Shown here piece by piece: positions 1 to 7,870 of a DNA stretch of 64,000 bases; within the stretch, counting starts at the first letter, position 1, and every line of letters begins with the position of its first letter. The translations under genes and the position numbers were made by a program. Location: positions 21,514 to 85,513 of the forward strand of contig JACRBG010000053.1 of NCBI GenBank assembly GCA_016234595.1. Reading direction: 5' to 3'. This stretch comes from Chloroflexota bacterium. Lineage in GTDB: Bacteria > Chloroflexota > Anaerolineae > Aggregatilineales > J027. Under the pieces are notes generated by a model. It did not search any database and was not told the origin of the DNA. It was given only the letters and a program-made list of their open reading frames with translations.

Positions 1-1
1 T

Positions 2-526
2 TTCCGCCAAACCCGCTATGACAATATTTTCACCAACGCCTATAGCCACAACATCCCACGTATCAGCGGCAAGATGCAGCAACCGGGACGTGAATTTGGC
101 GGGGAGCGGCGCTTTTATGGCACGATTGTTGATCATGGTGAGGACGATGGATGGAAATTTGTCACACTGGATTTCCACACCGCCTATGATTTGCCTGAAT
201 TGACCCTCGCCCGCCGCACCGTCTCGCTCGACCCTAAAACAGGTGTTGCCATTATCCAAGATCAATTTGAATTTGCCGCTGACCCGTTGCCTATCGAAGA
301 AGCTTTTGTTACATGGCATGATGTAACATCGCAATCCGCCGATACGGTGCTTATTCGGGGTGAACAAGCCGCGATTAAGGTTTGCGCGGAGGGAGCCGGG
401 GCGAATTTTCAGGTGGAATTTTTGGAGCAGGCCAGCCGCGAAAATGAACGGCGTGGCGTGTTGAAACGCATTAGCACCTTAATTACGGGCACAACCTTTA
501 CATTGGTCGTGACCCCTGAAGCGTAA
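2..526 (+). CDS. Heparinase II/III-like polysaccharide lyase, C-terminal part (5' end outside the window)
   Basis: The reading frame is open from the first bases of the window, so only the last 174 residues are present. The visible part has the beta-rich look of the C-terminal domain of heparinase II/III-type lyases: a 'TNAYSHNIPRISGK' stretch followed by a conserved G-R-x-F, then alternating strands with 'RRTVSLDP' and 'VAIIQDQFEF'. Enzymes of this class cleave uronic-acid-containing polysaccharides by beta-elimination and leave unsaturated ends. It stops 13 bases before the oligogalacturonate lyase, so it probably belongs to the same uronate operon. The catalytic part is upstream of the window, so substrate cannot be judged. 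Confidence 0.6.
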   Translation, partial: FRQTRYDNIFTNAYSHNIPRISGKMQQPGREFGGERRFYGTIVDHGEDDGWKFVTLDFHTAYDLPELTLARRTVSLDPKTGVAIIQDQFEFAADPLPIEEAFVTWHDVTSQSADTVLIRGEQAAIKVCAEGAGANFQVEFLEQASRENERRGVLKRISTLITGTTFTLVVTPEA

Positions 527-539
527 AAGGATAGAGGTA

Positions 540-1715
540 ATGAGAACTTGGCAATCGGAAATGAGCACATTCACCGATGCACTGACGGGCCGCACTATCA
601 AGCGCCTAACGACGACTGGCAACAATGTGCATATGTACTTTACTGAAAATTCATTTGTGCAGGGCAAAAATGAAATCATATTTCAGTCAGACCGAGCGTC
701 TGGTAAAGACCGCGCCCCACACGAAGACCCTGAATTCAGCATCTTTCGCATGAATTTGGATACAGGGGTTATCGAGCAGTTAAGCGACGATATTGTTCGC
801 TCCGCCAGCGCCGTTACCAAAACCCCGGAAGGCCAGTTGATTGCCTACACCACCGATTGCGAAGTCAAAGTATTGAATACCGAAACAGGCGTCACGACGT
901 TGGTCTATCGAGAGACTGGCCCGTATCAAATGGCGAGTGTGCCCTCGATTGCCCCGAATCGCCAATATGTTGCCTTTTGCCGCAATGAGGATAGCAAAGA
1001 CCCTATTCATTATCACGGGGCCAATTATGCGGGTTTCAAAGAGCGCTTTTACGCCATTAAGGACGGGCGGATTACGTTGGCCTATATGGATGGGTCGGGC
1101 GCGTTTGATGTGCTTAAAGATACCCACCAAGTTGGGCACTTCCAATTCTCACCCGTAGATTCGAATCTGGGCATGTTCTGCCACGAAGGGCCTTGGAACC
1201 TAGTCACACAGCGCATCTGGTTTTTGGATTTTATCTCGCGCGAAACCCGACCCTGTTTCCGCCAACTGGAGCAGGACTCGATTGGACACGAGTTTTGGAC
1301 TCAAGATGGCTATGTGTTTTTTGACAATCGGGGGCCGGGGCATGATGGCACGATTACCTCCGACAAGACTCAGGCCGTGTTAAAAGACGTGGCCGTCAAC
1401 GAAAACACGATGACACCCTTTGTTGGCTTGATGGATCGGCATGGTCAGATAATCAAAAAGATTGATATGCCGTTTTATTGCAATCATTATCACGCCAACC
1501 CCGACAACACCGTGTTGGTGGGTGACGATGTGGATAAATTGGTGCTGATTGACATCGCAGGTACTGAGCCGAAATTGACCGAATTATGCGGACACCACAC
1601 CTCATGGCACACCCAAAGCAGCCATTGTCACCCCACATGGGATTGGGATGGTAGCCGGATTTTGTTCGCCTCGGATGAAGGCGGACGAGTCCAACTTTAT
1701 TTGCTGGAATTATAG
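540..1715 (+). CDS. ogl: Oligogalacturonate lyase (PL22 family)
   Basis: Cytoplasmic enzyme that splits short, often unsaturated, oligogalacturonides into 5-keto-4-deoxyuronate (DKI). No signal peptide is visible. The 391-residue length fits PL22 (about 390) and the protein is a run of beta-propeller blades. Near the end, Gln359, His362 and His364 form a Q-S-S-H-C-H cluster whose spacing matches the manganese-binding Gln/His/His set known in PL22; His316 and His318 in C-N-H-Y-H may supply the remaining ligand. The last blade ends in 'ILFASDEGGRVQLYLLEL', typical of the family. A purine-rich site (aggatagaggta) lies just before the ATG. It opens a chain with KduI, KduD and KdgF, which act on its product. 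Confidence 0.85.
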   Translation: MRTWQSEMSTFTDALTGRTIKRLTTTGNNVHMYFTENSFVQGKNEIIFQSDRASGKDRAPHEDPEFSIFRMNLDTGVIEQLSDDIVRSASAVTKTPEGQLIAYTTDCEVKVLNTETGVTTLVYRETGPYQMASVPSIAPNRQYVAFCRNEDSKDPIHYHGANYAGFKERFYAIKDGRITLAYMDGSGAFDVLKDTHQVGHFQFSPVDSNLGMFCHEGPWNLVTQRIWFLDFISRETRPCFRQLEQDSIGHEFWTQDGYVFFDNRGPGHDGTITSDKTQAVLKDVAVNENTMTPFVGLMDRHGQIIKKIDMPFYCNHYHANPDNTVLVGDDVDKLVLIDIAGTEPKLTELCGHHTSWHTQSSHCHPTWDWDGSRILFASDEGGRVQLYLLEL

Positions 1716-1728
1716 GGAGTTGTTGATT

Positions 1729-2553
1729 ATGGACATGCGTTATCCATCACATCCGGACAAGGTCAAGAATTTTACGACGGAGCAACTGCGGGCGGAGTTT
1801 CTGATTCCTGAATTATTTATACCCGGTGAACTGACCCTGACCTACAGCCATATTGACCGGATTATCCTCGGTGGGGCCAGCCCGACCAATACCCAACCGA
1901 TTGAACTGACGGCCAGCCCGAAAGATTTGGGAGCCGAATTTTTCCTTGCGCGACGTGAGGTCGGTATTGTAAATGTCGGCGGACGCGGCACGGTTACAGT
2001 GGATGGCACAGTCTATCCGCTGGAAAAACGCGACTGCCTGTATATTGGCATGGGGACAAAATCGGTCTGTTTTGCGGGGGAGGGGGCGCTGTTCTATTTT
2101 GCTAGTACCCCTGCCCACATGACCTACCCAACGGTGCATCTACCCATCACCCAAGCCCAGCCCGTCCATTTAGGGAGTATCGCCAATTCGAATGAGCGTA
2201 CCATCAATAAATTTATCCATCCTGAAGGCATCCAAAGCTGCCAATTGGTGATGGGGGTCACACTGCTTGATCCCAACAATATGTGGAACACCATGCCTGC
2301 CCATACCCACGCTCGGCGGATGGAGGCGTATTTTTATTTCGACCTTGAAGGCGACAATGTGGTTTTTCATCTGATGGGAGAACCCAATGAAACCCGCCAT
2401 CTAGTCGTGCGCAATCGGCAGGCTGTGATCTCGCCCAGTTGGTCAATTCATGCGGGCATGGGCACGGGGAATTATGCGTTTATTTGGGCAATGGCTGGTG
2501 AAAACCAAACCTTCTCCGACATGGACGCGGTTGCGATGGGGAGTTTGCTGTAA
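1729..2553 (+). CDS. kduI: 5-dehydro-4-deoxy-D-glucuronate isomerase (KduI)
   Basis: Isomerises DKI to 2,5-diketo-3-deoxygluconate (DKII), the step after oligogalacturonate lyase. The predicted 274 residues are close to the usual 278. The zinc ligands are visible as His192-x-His194-x4-Glu199 and His241, the same spacing as His196/His198/Glu203/His245 in the E. coli enzyme. The frame is open further upstream, but the ATG used here (M-D-M-R-Y-P) sits behind a tagggag ribosome-binding site and 13 bases after the lyase stop, so the earlier start inside the lyase gene is unlikely. Bicupin fold, cytoplasmic. Confidence 0.92.
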   Translation: MDMRYPSHPDKVKNFTTEQLRAEFLIPELFIPGELTLTYSHIDRIILGGASPTNTQPIELTASPKDLGAEFFLARREVGIVNVGGRGTVTVDGTVYPLEKRDCLYIGMGTKSVCFAGEGALFYFASTPAHMTYPTVHLPITQAQPVHLGSIANSNERTINKFIHPEGIQSCQLVMGVTLLDPNNMWNTMPAHTHARRMEAYFYFDLEGDNVVFHLMGEPNETRHLVVRNRQAVISPSWSIHAGMGTGNYAFIWAMAGENQTFSDMDAVAMGSLL

Positions 2554-2695
2554 GGGCTTTAGACGGCCATTTCGGGGGCGAAAGATGGCCCCACCCCTGA
2601 CCCTTCCTCAAATATAGGAAGAGGAAAGAAGGCAGATGGCCTAGGTGAGGTGAGTTTTTTTGTACCCCACACATTATTTATAGAGGAACACGTCA
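2554..2695 (+). other. kduI-kduD gap with two stem-loops
   Basis: The 142-base gap is unusually long for this cluster. It can form one hairpin at 2565-2590 (ggccatttcg pairing with cgaa-ag-atggcc, tetraloop gggg) and a second at 2603-2621 (cttcct/aggaag, seven-base loop). Neither is followed by a U-run, so these are not ordinary terminators. They could be RNA processing or stability elements between the two genes. Confidence 0.35.
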
Positions 2696-3466
2696 ATGGG
2701 CATTTTGGATTCATTTCGACTAGATGGGAAAGTCGCGCTGGTTACAGGGGCAAGTCGCGGCTTGGGGCAGGCGATGGCGGTAGGGTTGGCGGAGGCAGGC
2801 GCAAACATTGCCGTCTTAGACCGCACCCCGGATTGTAACGAAACGTGTGATCTGGTCAAAAAAGCGGGTCGCCGTTTTACCACCATCTCGTGCGATTTAT
2901 ATAGCACCCCGGTGAGCGGGCTGGGGGATGTAGTTAAGACGGTTGTTCAGGAACTCGGCCAGATTGATATTTTGGTAAATAATGCGGGGATTATCCGGCG
3001 CTCCCCGGCCCTCGAATTTAGCGAGGATGATTGGGACAGTGTTCTGCAAATCAATCTAAAATCAGTTTTTTTCCTATCGCAGGCCGCCGCCCGTCAGATG
3101 GTTCCGCATGGTCGTGGCAAGATTATCAACATTGCCTCCATGTTGTCCTATCAAGGGGGCATTCTTGTGCCATCCTATACCGCAGCCAAAAGTGGGGTGA
3201 TGGGTATTACGCGGGCACTTGCCAATGAGTGGGCCGCTATGGGCATTAATGTCAACGCGATTGCCCCCGGTTATATGGCAACTGATAACACTGCCCCCAT
3301 TCGTGCTGATGAAAATCGCAGCGCCTCCATCCTTGCCCGCATTCCGGCGGGGCGGTGGGGGGAAGCCAGCGATTTGCAGGGGGCCGCCGTGTTTTTGGCA
3401 TCAGCGGCCTCGGACTATCTATATGGAGCAATTATTCCGGTTGATGGCGGTTGGTTAGCGCGTTGA
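2696..3466 (+). CDS. kduD: 2-dehydro-3-deoxy-D-gluconate 5-dehydrogenase (KduD), SDR family
   Basis: Reduces DKII to 2-keto-3-deoxygluconate (KDG) with NAD(P)H. It is 256 residues long against 253 for E. coli KduD. Classical SDR features are present: T-G-A-S-R-G-L-G nucleotide-binding motif near residues 18-25, N-N-A-G near residue 96, the serine strand 'NIASMLSY', and the catalytic Y-x3-K pair at Tyr161/Lys165. The start M-G-I-L-D-S-F-R-L-D-G-K matches KduD N-termini. It follows KduI in the pathway and in gene order. Confidence 0.9.
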   Translation: MGILDSFRLDGKVALVTGASRGLGQAMAVGLAEAGANIAVLDRTPDCNETCDLVKKAGRRFTTISCDLYSTPVSGLGDVVKTVVQELGQIDILVNNAGIIRRSPALEFSEDDWDSVLQINLKSVFFLSQAAARQMVPHGRGKIINIASMLSYQGGILVPSYTAAKSGVMGITRALANEWAAMGINVNAIAPGYMATDNTAPIRADENRSASILARIPAGRWGEASDLQGAAVFLASAASDYLYGAIIPVDGGWLAR

Positions 3467-3477
3467 GGAGCGTTAAA

Positions 3478-3816
3478 ATGGCGGCAACATTTCAAGCAGA
3501 AGCGGTGCGTGAAACAATTAAAGCGGGACGCACCCGATATTTAACCTACACCCATGATTTAATGATGGTGGTGATGGATTTTAGTGATGGCCCCTGTGAC
3601 CTGCCCGATCCACCGCACAGCCACCCCCATGAACAAATTACTTATGTGGCCGAGGGGGAGCTGGTGTTCTTTTTGGGCGATACCCCCCACCAATTACAGG
3701 CCGGGGATATGATTGCGATCCCCGCGAATGTGCCACATACCATCCAATTGCTGACGCCAAAGGTGCGTCTGATTGATACTTTTAGCCCCATCCGCGAGGA
3801 TTTTTTGAAGGGATAG
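3478..3816 (+). CDS. kdgF: KdgF-type cupin: unsaturated uronate linearisation
   Basis: Small single-domain cupin of 112 residues. KdgF proteins convert 4,5-unsaturated monouronates to the linear ketone DKI, which would feed KduI. Metal-binding residues are visible: His47-x-His49-x3-Gln53 and His87, the Gln-containing version of the cupin motif. Close to the C-terminus Asp100-x-Phe102-x3-Arg106 reproduces the D-x-F-x3-R active-site pattern described for KdgF. The start is the ATG after the gaggag site; the frame opens nine codons earlier inside kduD. It lies 11 bases after kduD and 6 before the next SDR. A generic cupin is the alternative, but context and residues favour KdgF. Confidence 0.78.
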   Translation: MAATFQAEAVRETIKAGRTRYLTYTHDLMMVVMDFSDGPCDLPDPPHSHPHEQITYVAEGELVFFLGDTPHQLQAGDMIAIPANVPHTIQLLTPKVRLIDTFSPIREDFLKG

Positions 3817-3822
3817 TTGTCT

Positions 3823-4638
3823 ATGCAGGTTGATCTTTCGGGTAAAGTCGCCATTGTCACCGGGGGGACAGGGGTACTTTGCTCACCGATGTGTTTAGCA
3901 CTGGCGGAGGCTGGCGCGACGGTTGTGGTGCTCGCGCAAAATCAGACCAAAATTGATGCACTGGTCGAGCAGATCAAAGCCAAGGGTGGTAAGGCGCTTG
4001 GCCTTAGCGCGGATGTCTTGCAAAAAGACTCGCTAGAAGCCGCCGCCAAGACCATCCATGATACCTATGGCAAACTTGACATTTTGGTGAATGGGGCAGG
4101 GGGCAATAAACCCGGAGCGACGGCTGTACCCGGTGAGCGCAGTTTTTTTGATTTACCGGAAGATGCCCTGCGCTGGGTGTTCGACTTAAATTTTACCAGC
4201 ACGCTTTTGGCCTCACAGGTGTTTGGGCGCTATATGGCGAAACAGCCAACGGGGGTGATGATTAATTTCTCCTCGATGGCGGTCTACCAAATCCTGACGC
4301 GGGTGGTGGCCTATAGCGCGGCCAAAGCAGCCCTCCAAAATTTTACACAGTGGATGGCGGTGTATATGGCACGCGAACACAGCCCTGATATTCGCGTCAA
4401 TGCGATTGCCCCCGGTTTCTTTTTGGGTGAACAGAATCGCTTCTTGCTAATTGATGCTGAGACGGGCAATTTGACCCCACGTGGACAGCAGATTATTGAC
4501 CATACACCGATGCGCCGATTTGGTGACCCCGAGGATTTGTTGGGTACGCTGTTGTGGCTGGTCAGTGATGCGGCGCGATTTGTGACCGGGGTAGTGATTC
4601 CGGTGGATGGCGGATGGAGCGCGTTTAGTGGAATTTAG
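3823..4638 (+). CDS. uxuB: SDR oxidoreductase, likely D-mannonate oxidoreductase (fructuronate reductase)
   Basis: Short-chain dehydrogenase of 271 residues with T-G-G-T-G-V-L at the nucleotide site, N-G-A-G-G-N near residue 91 and the catalytic Tyr164/Lys168 pair in Y-S-A-A-K. The 'FNFTSTLLASQVF' helix and overall layout resemble the SDR-type fructuronate reductases of Bacillus and relatives rather than the long-chain UxuB of E. coli. That enzyme reduces D-fructuronate to D-mannonate, the substrate of UxuA encoded next. Start chosen at the ATG eight bases after gaaggga; a TTG two codons earlier is less likely. Another KduD-like activity is the main alternative. Confidence 0.62.
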   Translation: MQVDLSGKVAIVTGGTGVLCSPMCLALAEAGATVVVLAQNQTKIDALVEQIKAKGGKALGLSADVLQKDSLEAAAKTIHDTYGKLDILVNGAGGNKPGATAVPGERSFFDLPEDALRWVFDLNFTSTLLASQVFGRYMAKQPTGVMINFSSMAVYQILTRVVAYSAAKAALQNFTQWMAVYMAREHSPDIRVNAIAPGFFLGEQNRFLLIDAETGNLTPRGQQIIDHTPMRRFGDPEDLLGTLLWLVSDAARFVTGVVIPVDGGWSAFSGI

Positions 4639-4662
4639 CGTATCACACAAAGTGAAAACCCT

Positions 4663-5703
4663 ATGAAAATGACGATGCGTTGGCTCGGCGAAACCGACCC
4701 GGTGCGTTTAGACTATATCGCCCAAGTACCCTGTATTAAAGGCATTGTGAGCGCACTTGATGGTATTCCGGTGGGTGAGGTGTGGCCGATTGACCGCTTG
4801 CAGGCCCTTAAAGCAAAAATTGAAGCTGTGGGTCTGAAATTGGAGGTGATTGAGAGTATCAACATCTCCGAAGCCATCAAATTAGGTTTGCCGGAGCGCA
4901 AGGCCCATATCGAAAATTACTGCCAGAGCATCCGGCATATGGGCGAACTGGGAATTCCGGTCTTATGTTATAACTTCATGCCGGGGTTCGATTGGATGCG
5001 CAGTAACCTATATTATGTTCACCCCGATGGCTCGGCCAGCAGCGCCTATGTGAATGCGGATATTATGGCATTTGACATCAGTCAGGGTATCGAAAAGCGG
5101 GTGGCGTGGACGAATGCCTTTTCGGGTGAACAATTGCAGGCCCTCATTGACCGTTATCAGCAGGTTTCAGAAGACCAACTCTTTGAGAATTTCGCCTATT
5201 TCCTGCGGCGAGTTGTGCCGGTCGCGGAGGCCAGTGGCGTCTATCTTGCCCTGCACCCAGATGACCCGCCATGGTCAATTTGGGGTCTGCCGCGTATTGT
5301 GCGGGATCAGCCCACTATCCAGCGCATTTTGGATGTCGTCGAGAGTCCCCACCACGGCCTGACCTTTTGCACTGGTTCGTTGGGTACAAGGCTCGATAAT
5401 GATTTACCTGCAATGATTCGGGCCTTCAGGGGGCGCATTAATTTTTTCCATGCACGAAACGTCAAAGTCACCGGTGAACACGACTTTTATGAAGTGGCCC
5501 ATCCATCCGAATTTGGCTCGGTCAATATGGAAGCCGTGATACAGGCGCTGATCGAAATCGGCTTTACTGGGCCAATCCGCCCGGATCATGGTCGTATGAT
5601 CTGGGGGGAGAAGGGCATTATGGGTTATGGCTTGCATGACCGCTCATTAGGTGCGATGTACCTCTATGGGTTGTATCAGGGGATGACTTATGGACGCCGC
5701 TGA
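4663..5703 (+). CDS. uxuA: Mannonate dehydratase (UxuA)
   Basis: Dehydrates D-mannonate to KDG. The 346-residue protein begins M-x-M-R-W-L-G with 'DPVRLDYIAQV' and 'GIVSALDGIPVGEVW', the characteristic UxuA N-terminus, and has a xylose-isomerase-like TIM-barrel pattern ending in metal-binding strands such as 'LALHPDDPPW', 'FFHARNVK' and 'RPDHGRMIWGE'. Its end overlaps the start of the aldolase gene by 14 bases, implying translational coupling. Together with the preceding SDR it gives a second entry into KDG, from glucuronate/fructuronate, alongside the KduI/KduD branch. Confidence 0.93.
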   Translation: MKMTMRWLGETDPVRLDYIAQVPCIKGIVSALDGIPVGEVWPIDRLQALKAKIEAVGLKLEVIESINISEAIKLGLPERKAHIENYCQSIRHMGELGIPVLCYNFMPGFDWMRSNLYYVHPDGSASSAYVNADIMAFDISQGIEKRVAWTNAFSGEQLQALIDRYQQVSEDQLFENFAYFLRRVVPVAEASGVYLALHPDDPPWSIWGLPRIVRDQPTIQRILDVVESPHHGLTFCTGSLGTRLDNDLPAMIRAFRGRINFFHARNVKVTGEHDFYEVAHPSEFGSVNMEAVIQALIEIGFTGPIRPDHGRMIWGEKGIMGYGLHDRSLGAMYLYGLYQGMTYGRR

Positions 5704-6325
5704 TGTTGTGCTGAAAAATCGGCTTGTTGCCGTCATCCGCCATGATGATTTGGCAAACTTTCGTCCGCTGGCCGAGACCTTATTGGCGGGGGGGGTGCGC
5801 ATTTTGGAATTTACACTGACCAATCTGGACTCACTTAAGGCTGTGGAATCGCTACGCCAGACGCTGCCGATTTTCGACACCGGGGAAGCACTCATTGGGA
5901 TCGGGTCGGTGCGCTCAATTGAACACACCCGCCAAGCGATTAACGCAGGTGCTCAATTTCTCGTCTCGCCGGTTCAGCAACTTGAGATGGTGGCCGAATG
6001 TCAGCGGCGCGGGGTGACGAGTATTTGTGGCGCATATAGCCCGACAGAAATCGCAACCGCTGCTGGTTCCGGGGCGGATTTTGTCAAAGTGTTCCCGGCT
6101 GATACCCTAGGGCCCGCCTATATGAAGGGGGTTCTGGCTGCAATGCCGGAACTGCGCCTTGTGCCAACGGGAGGTGTAACCTTAGAGAACATTGCCCAAT
6201 ATTTGAAGGCGGGGTGTGTCGCGGTCGGGGTGGGGAGCGCACTGGTTAGCCCTAAAATGATTGCCCTGCGCGATTGGGATAGCCTCCGTCAATTAGCGTC
6301 TCAATATATTGAGCAGATTCAGTAA
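5690..6325 (+). CDS. eda: KDPG/KHG aldolase
   Basis: Class I aldolase that splits 2-keto-3-deoxy-6-phosphogluconate to pyruvate and glyceraldehyde-3-phosphate. The Schiff-base lysine is Lys133 in F-V-K-V-F-P-A-D, the same residue number as in E. coli Eda. 'ILEFTLTN' carries the conserved glutamate and '[11 protein letters not shown]' the phosphate-binding turn. The usual G-A-G-T-V is G-I-G-S-V here and the P-G-x-x-T-P-T-E-I segment is C-G-A-Y-S-P-T-E-I, small departures within family range. It closes the uronate route, but no KDG kinase is present in the window, so that gene must lie elsewhere. Confidence 0.9.
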   Translation: MDAADVVLKNRLVAVIRHDDLANFRPLAETLLAGGVRILEFTLTNLDSLKAVESLRQTLPIFDTGEALIGIGSVRSIEHTRQAINAGAQFLVSPVQQLEMVAECQRRGVTSICGAYSPTEIATAAGSGADFVKVFPADTLGPAYMKGVLAAMPELRLVPTGGVTLENIAQYLKAGCVAVGVGSALVSPKMIALRDWDSLRQLASQYIEQIQ

Positions 6326-6368
6326 CGGCAACCTACGTTAGCCTGTACAAGTTTAGGATAGAAGAACC

Positions 6369-7619
6369 ATGATTCAGTCCATTGCTCCCGATGTCCTATC
6401 GTCTGACGAAATCCTAAACACGTTACAACGGGGTTTGGCGGGCCAATTTACCAATGCCTCGGTATTGGTACTCATTCCCGACCACACCCGCACCATTCCC
6501 CTACCGCTGCTTTTTCGGGGCGTGACCGAGGCCCTACATGATACTAAACACTTGGATTTTATGGTGGCGTTGGGAACCCACCCAGCCCTCAGCGAATCGT
6601 CATTGAATAAGCTGGTGGGCATTACGGCGGAAGAACGAGCCAGTCAATTTAAACATGTTGGACTGCTCAATCATGAGTGGGATAACCCCGCTGCTTTGAC
6701 TATCCTCGGTACTATCCAGCAAGCCCAGATTCAAGCCATTGCCGGGGAGGTGTGGCATCCGTCACTGGGCGGAGATGTGGATATTCGCATCAATAAGCGT
6801 ATTTTGGACTATGACCACCTCATCATCCTTGGCCCAGTTTTTCCGCATGAAGTGGTTGGGTTTTCGGGTGGAGCTAAATATCTTTTTCCGGGGATTTCTG
6901 GCCCGGAGATGATTAATGTAACCCATTGGCTAGGGGCGCTCATCACCATTTTGGATACCATCGGGGTGAAAAATACCCCCGTGCGCGATGTTATCAATGC
7001 CGCGGCCACCTGTGTACCCAAGCCGATTACGTTGGTTGCGCCTGTTGTTGTCAAAGATGGGATGGCCGGACTATTTATTGGTGACCATTTGAGCGCGTGG
7101 AGTGCAGCGGCGGATTTGTCGTCGGAGCGTCATATTATATGGGTGGACAAACCCTTCAAGCGTGTACTGTCGGTCGCCCCGCCGATGTATGACGAACTGT
7201 GGACGGCTGCCAAAGCCATGTACAAACTCGAACCCGCCATTATGGATGGTGGCGAAGTCATTGTATACGCGCCGGATTTAGGCGTGGTCAGCCATGTACA
7301 CGGCCAATATATCTATGAGGCGGGCTATCATGTGCGCGACTTCTATCTTAAACAATGGGACAAATATCGGCACATTCCGTTGGGGGTGCTGGCACACGGC
7401 ACTCATCTACGGGGGAGTGGGGTGTTTGAAAACGGCATCGAAAAGGCCCGCATTGATGTTACCCTAGCGACGGCTATCTCGGCGGCGGACTGTGAAACAC
7501 TCGCTCTCGGCTATCTGAACCCGCAAGGTATTGATATTGGCGCGTGGCAGGGGCGCGAGGATGAGGGCATTTTGTACGTTCCCAAAGCGGGTGAAATGCT
7601 CTATCGGGTACGGAAGTGA
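6369..7619 (+). CDS. LarA-family nickel-pincer-nucleotide racemase/epimerase homologue
   Basis: 416-residue member of the lactate racemase (LarA, DUF2088) family. It keeps the cofactor residues: His160, Lys170 and His186 have exactly the 10- and 26-residue spacing of His174/Lys184/His200 in Lactiplantibacillus plantarum LarA, where the lysine carries the nickel-pincer cofactor. His71 in L-G-T-H-P and Arg in D-H-T-R-T-I-P match other active-site positions. It follows the aldolase by 43 bases on the same strand. LarA relatives include gluconate 2-epimerases, and mannonate is the C2 epimer of gluconate, so a sugar-acid epimerase next to UxuA is plausible; lactate racemase is less likely here. 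No larB/larC/larE is in the window. Confidence 0.8.
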   Translation: MIQSIAPDVLSSDEILNTLQRGLAGQFTNASVLVLIPDHTRTIPLPLLFRGVTEALHDTKHLDFMVALGTHPALSESSLNKLVGITAEERASQFKHVGLLNHEWDNPAALTILGTIQQAQIQAIAGEVWHPSLGGDVDIRINKRILDYDHLIILGPVFPHEVVGFSGGAKYLFPGISGPEMINVTHWLGALITILDTIGVKNTPVRDVINAAATCVPKPITLVAPVVVKDGMAGLFIGDHLSAWSAAADLSSERHIIWVDKPFKRVLSVAPPMYDELWTAAKAMYKLEPAIMDGGEVIVYAPDLGVVSHVHGQYIYEAGYHVRDFYLKQWDKYRHIPLGVLAHGTHLRGSGVFENGIEKARIDVTLATAISAADCETLALGYLNPQGIDIGAWQGREDEGILYVPKAGEMLYRVRK

Positions 7620-7870
7620 TCTACGGAGGTTAGCCTACACTTTTACAATATCCTTGCCCCAGTCGTTTCCCCAAAACATCGGACAGAGGAGGTCGAATAT
7701 CACCTCTTGTGTCACGCCACTTGAATTTCAGTTTGATCCATCTCCGTATTTTGAATGATATTTGCCTATCCTCGGATTTATAAAAAGAGTAAAATTTCTG
7801 CAAAACAGGCTGATTTATGTTATAACTATTAAATTAACGGTAGACCAACAAAAAATCAGGAGCCTAAAAT

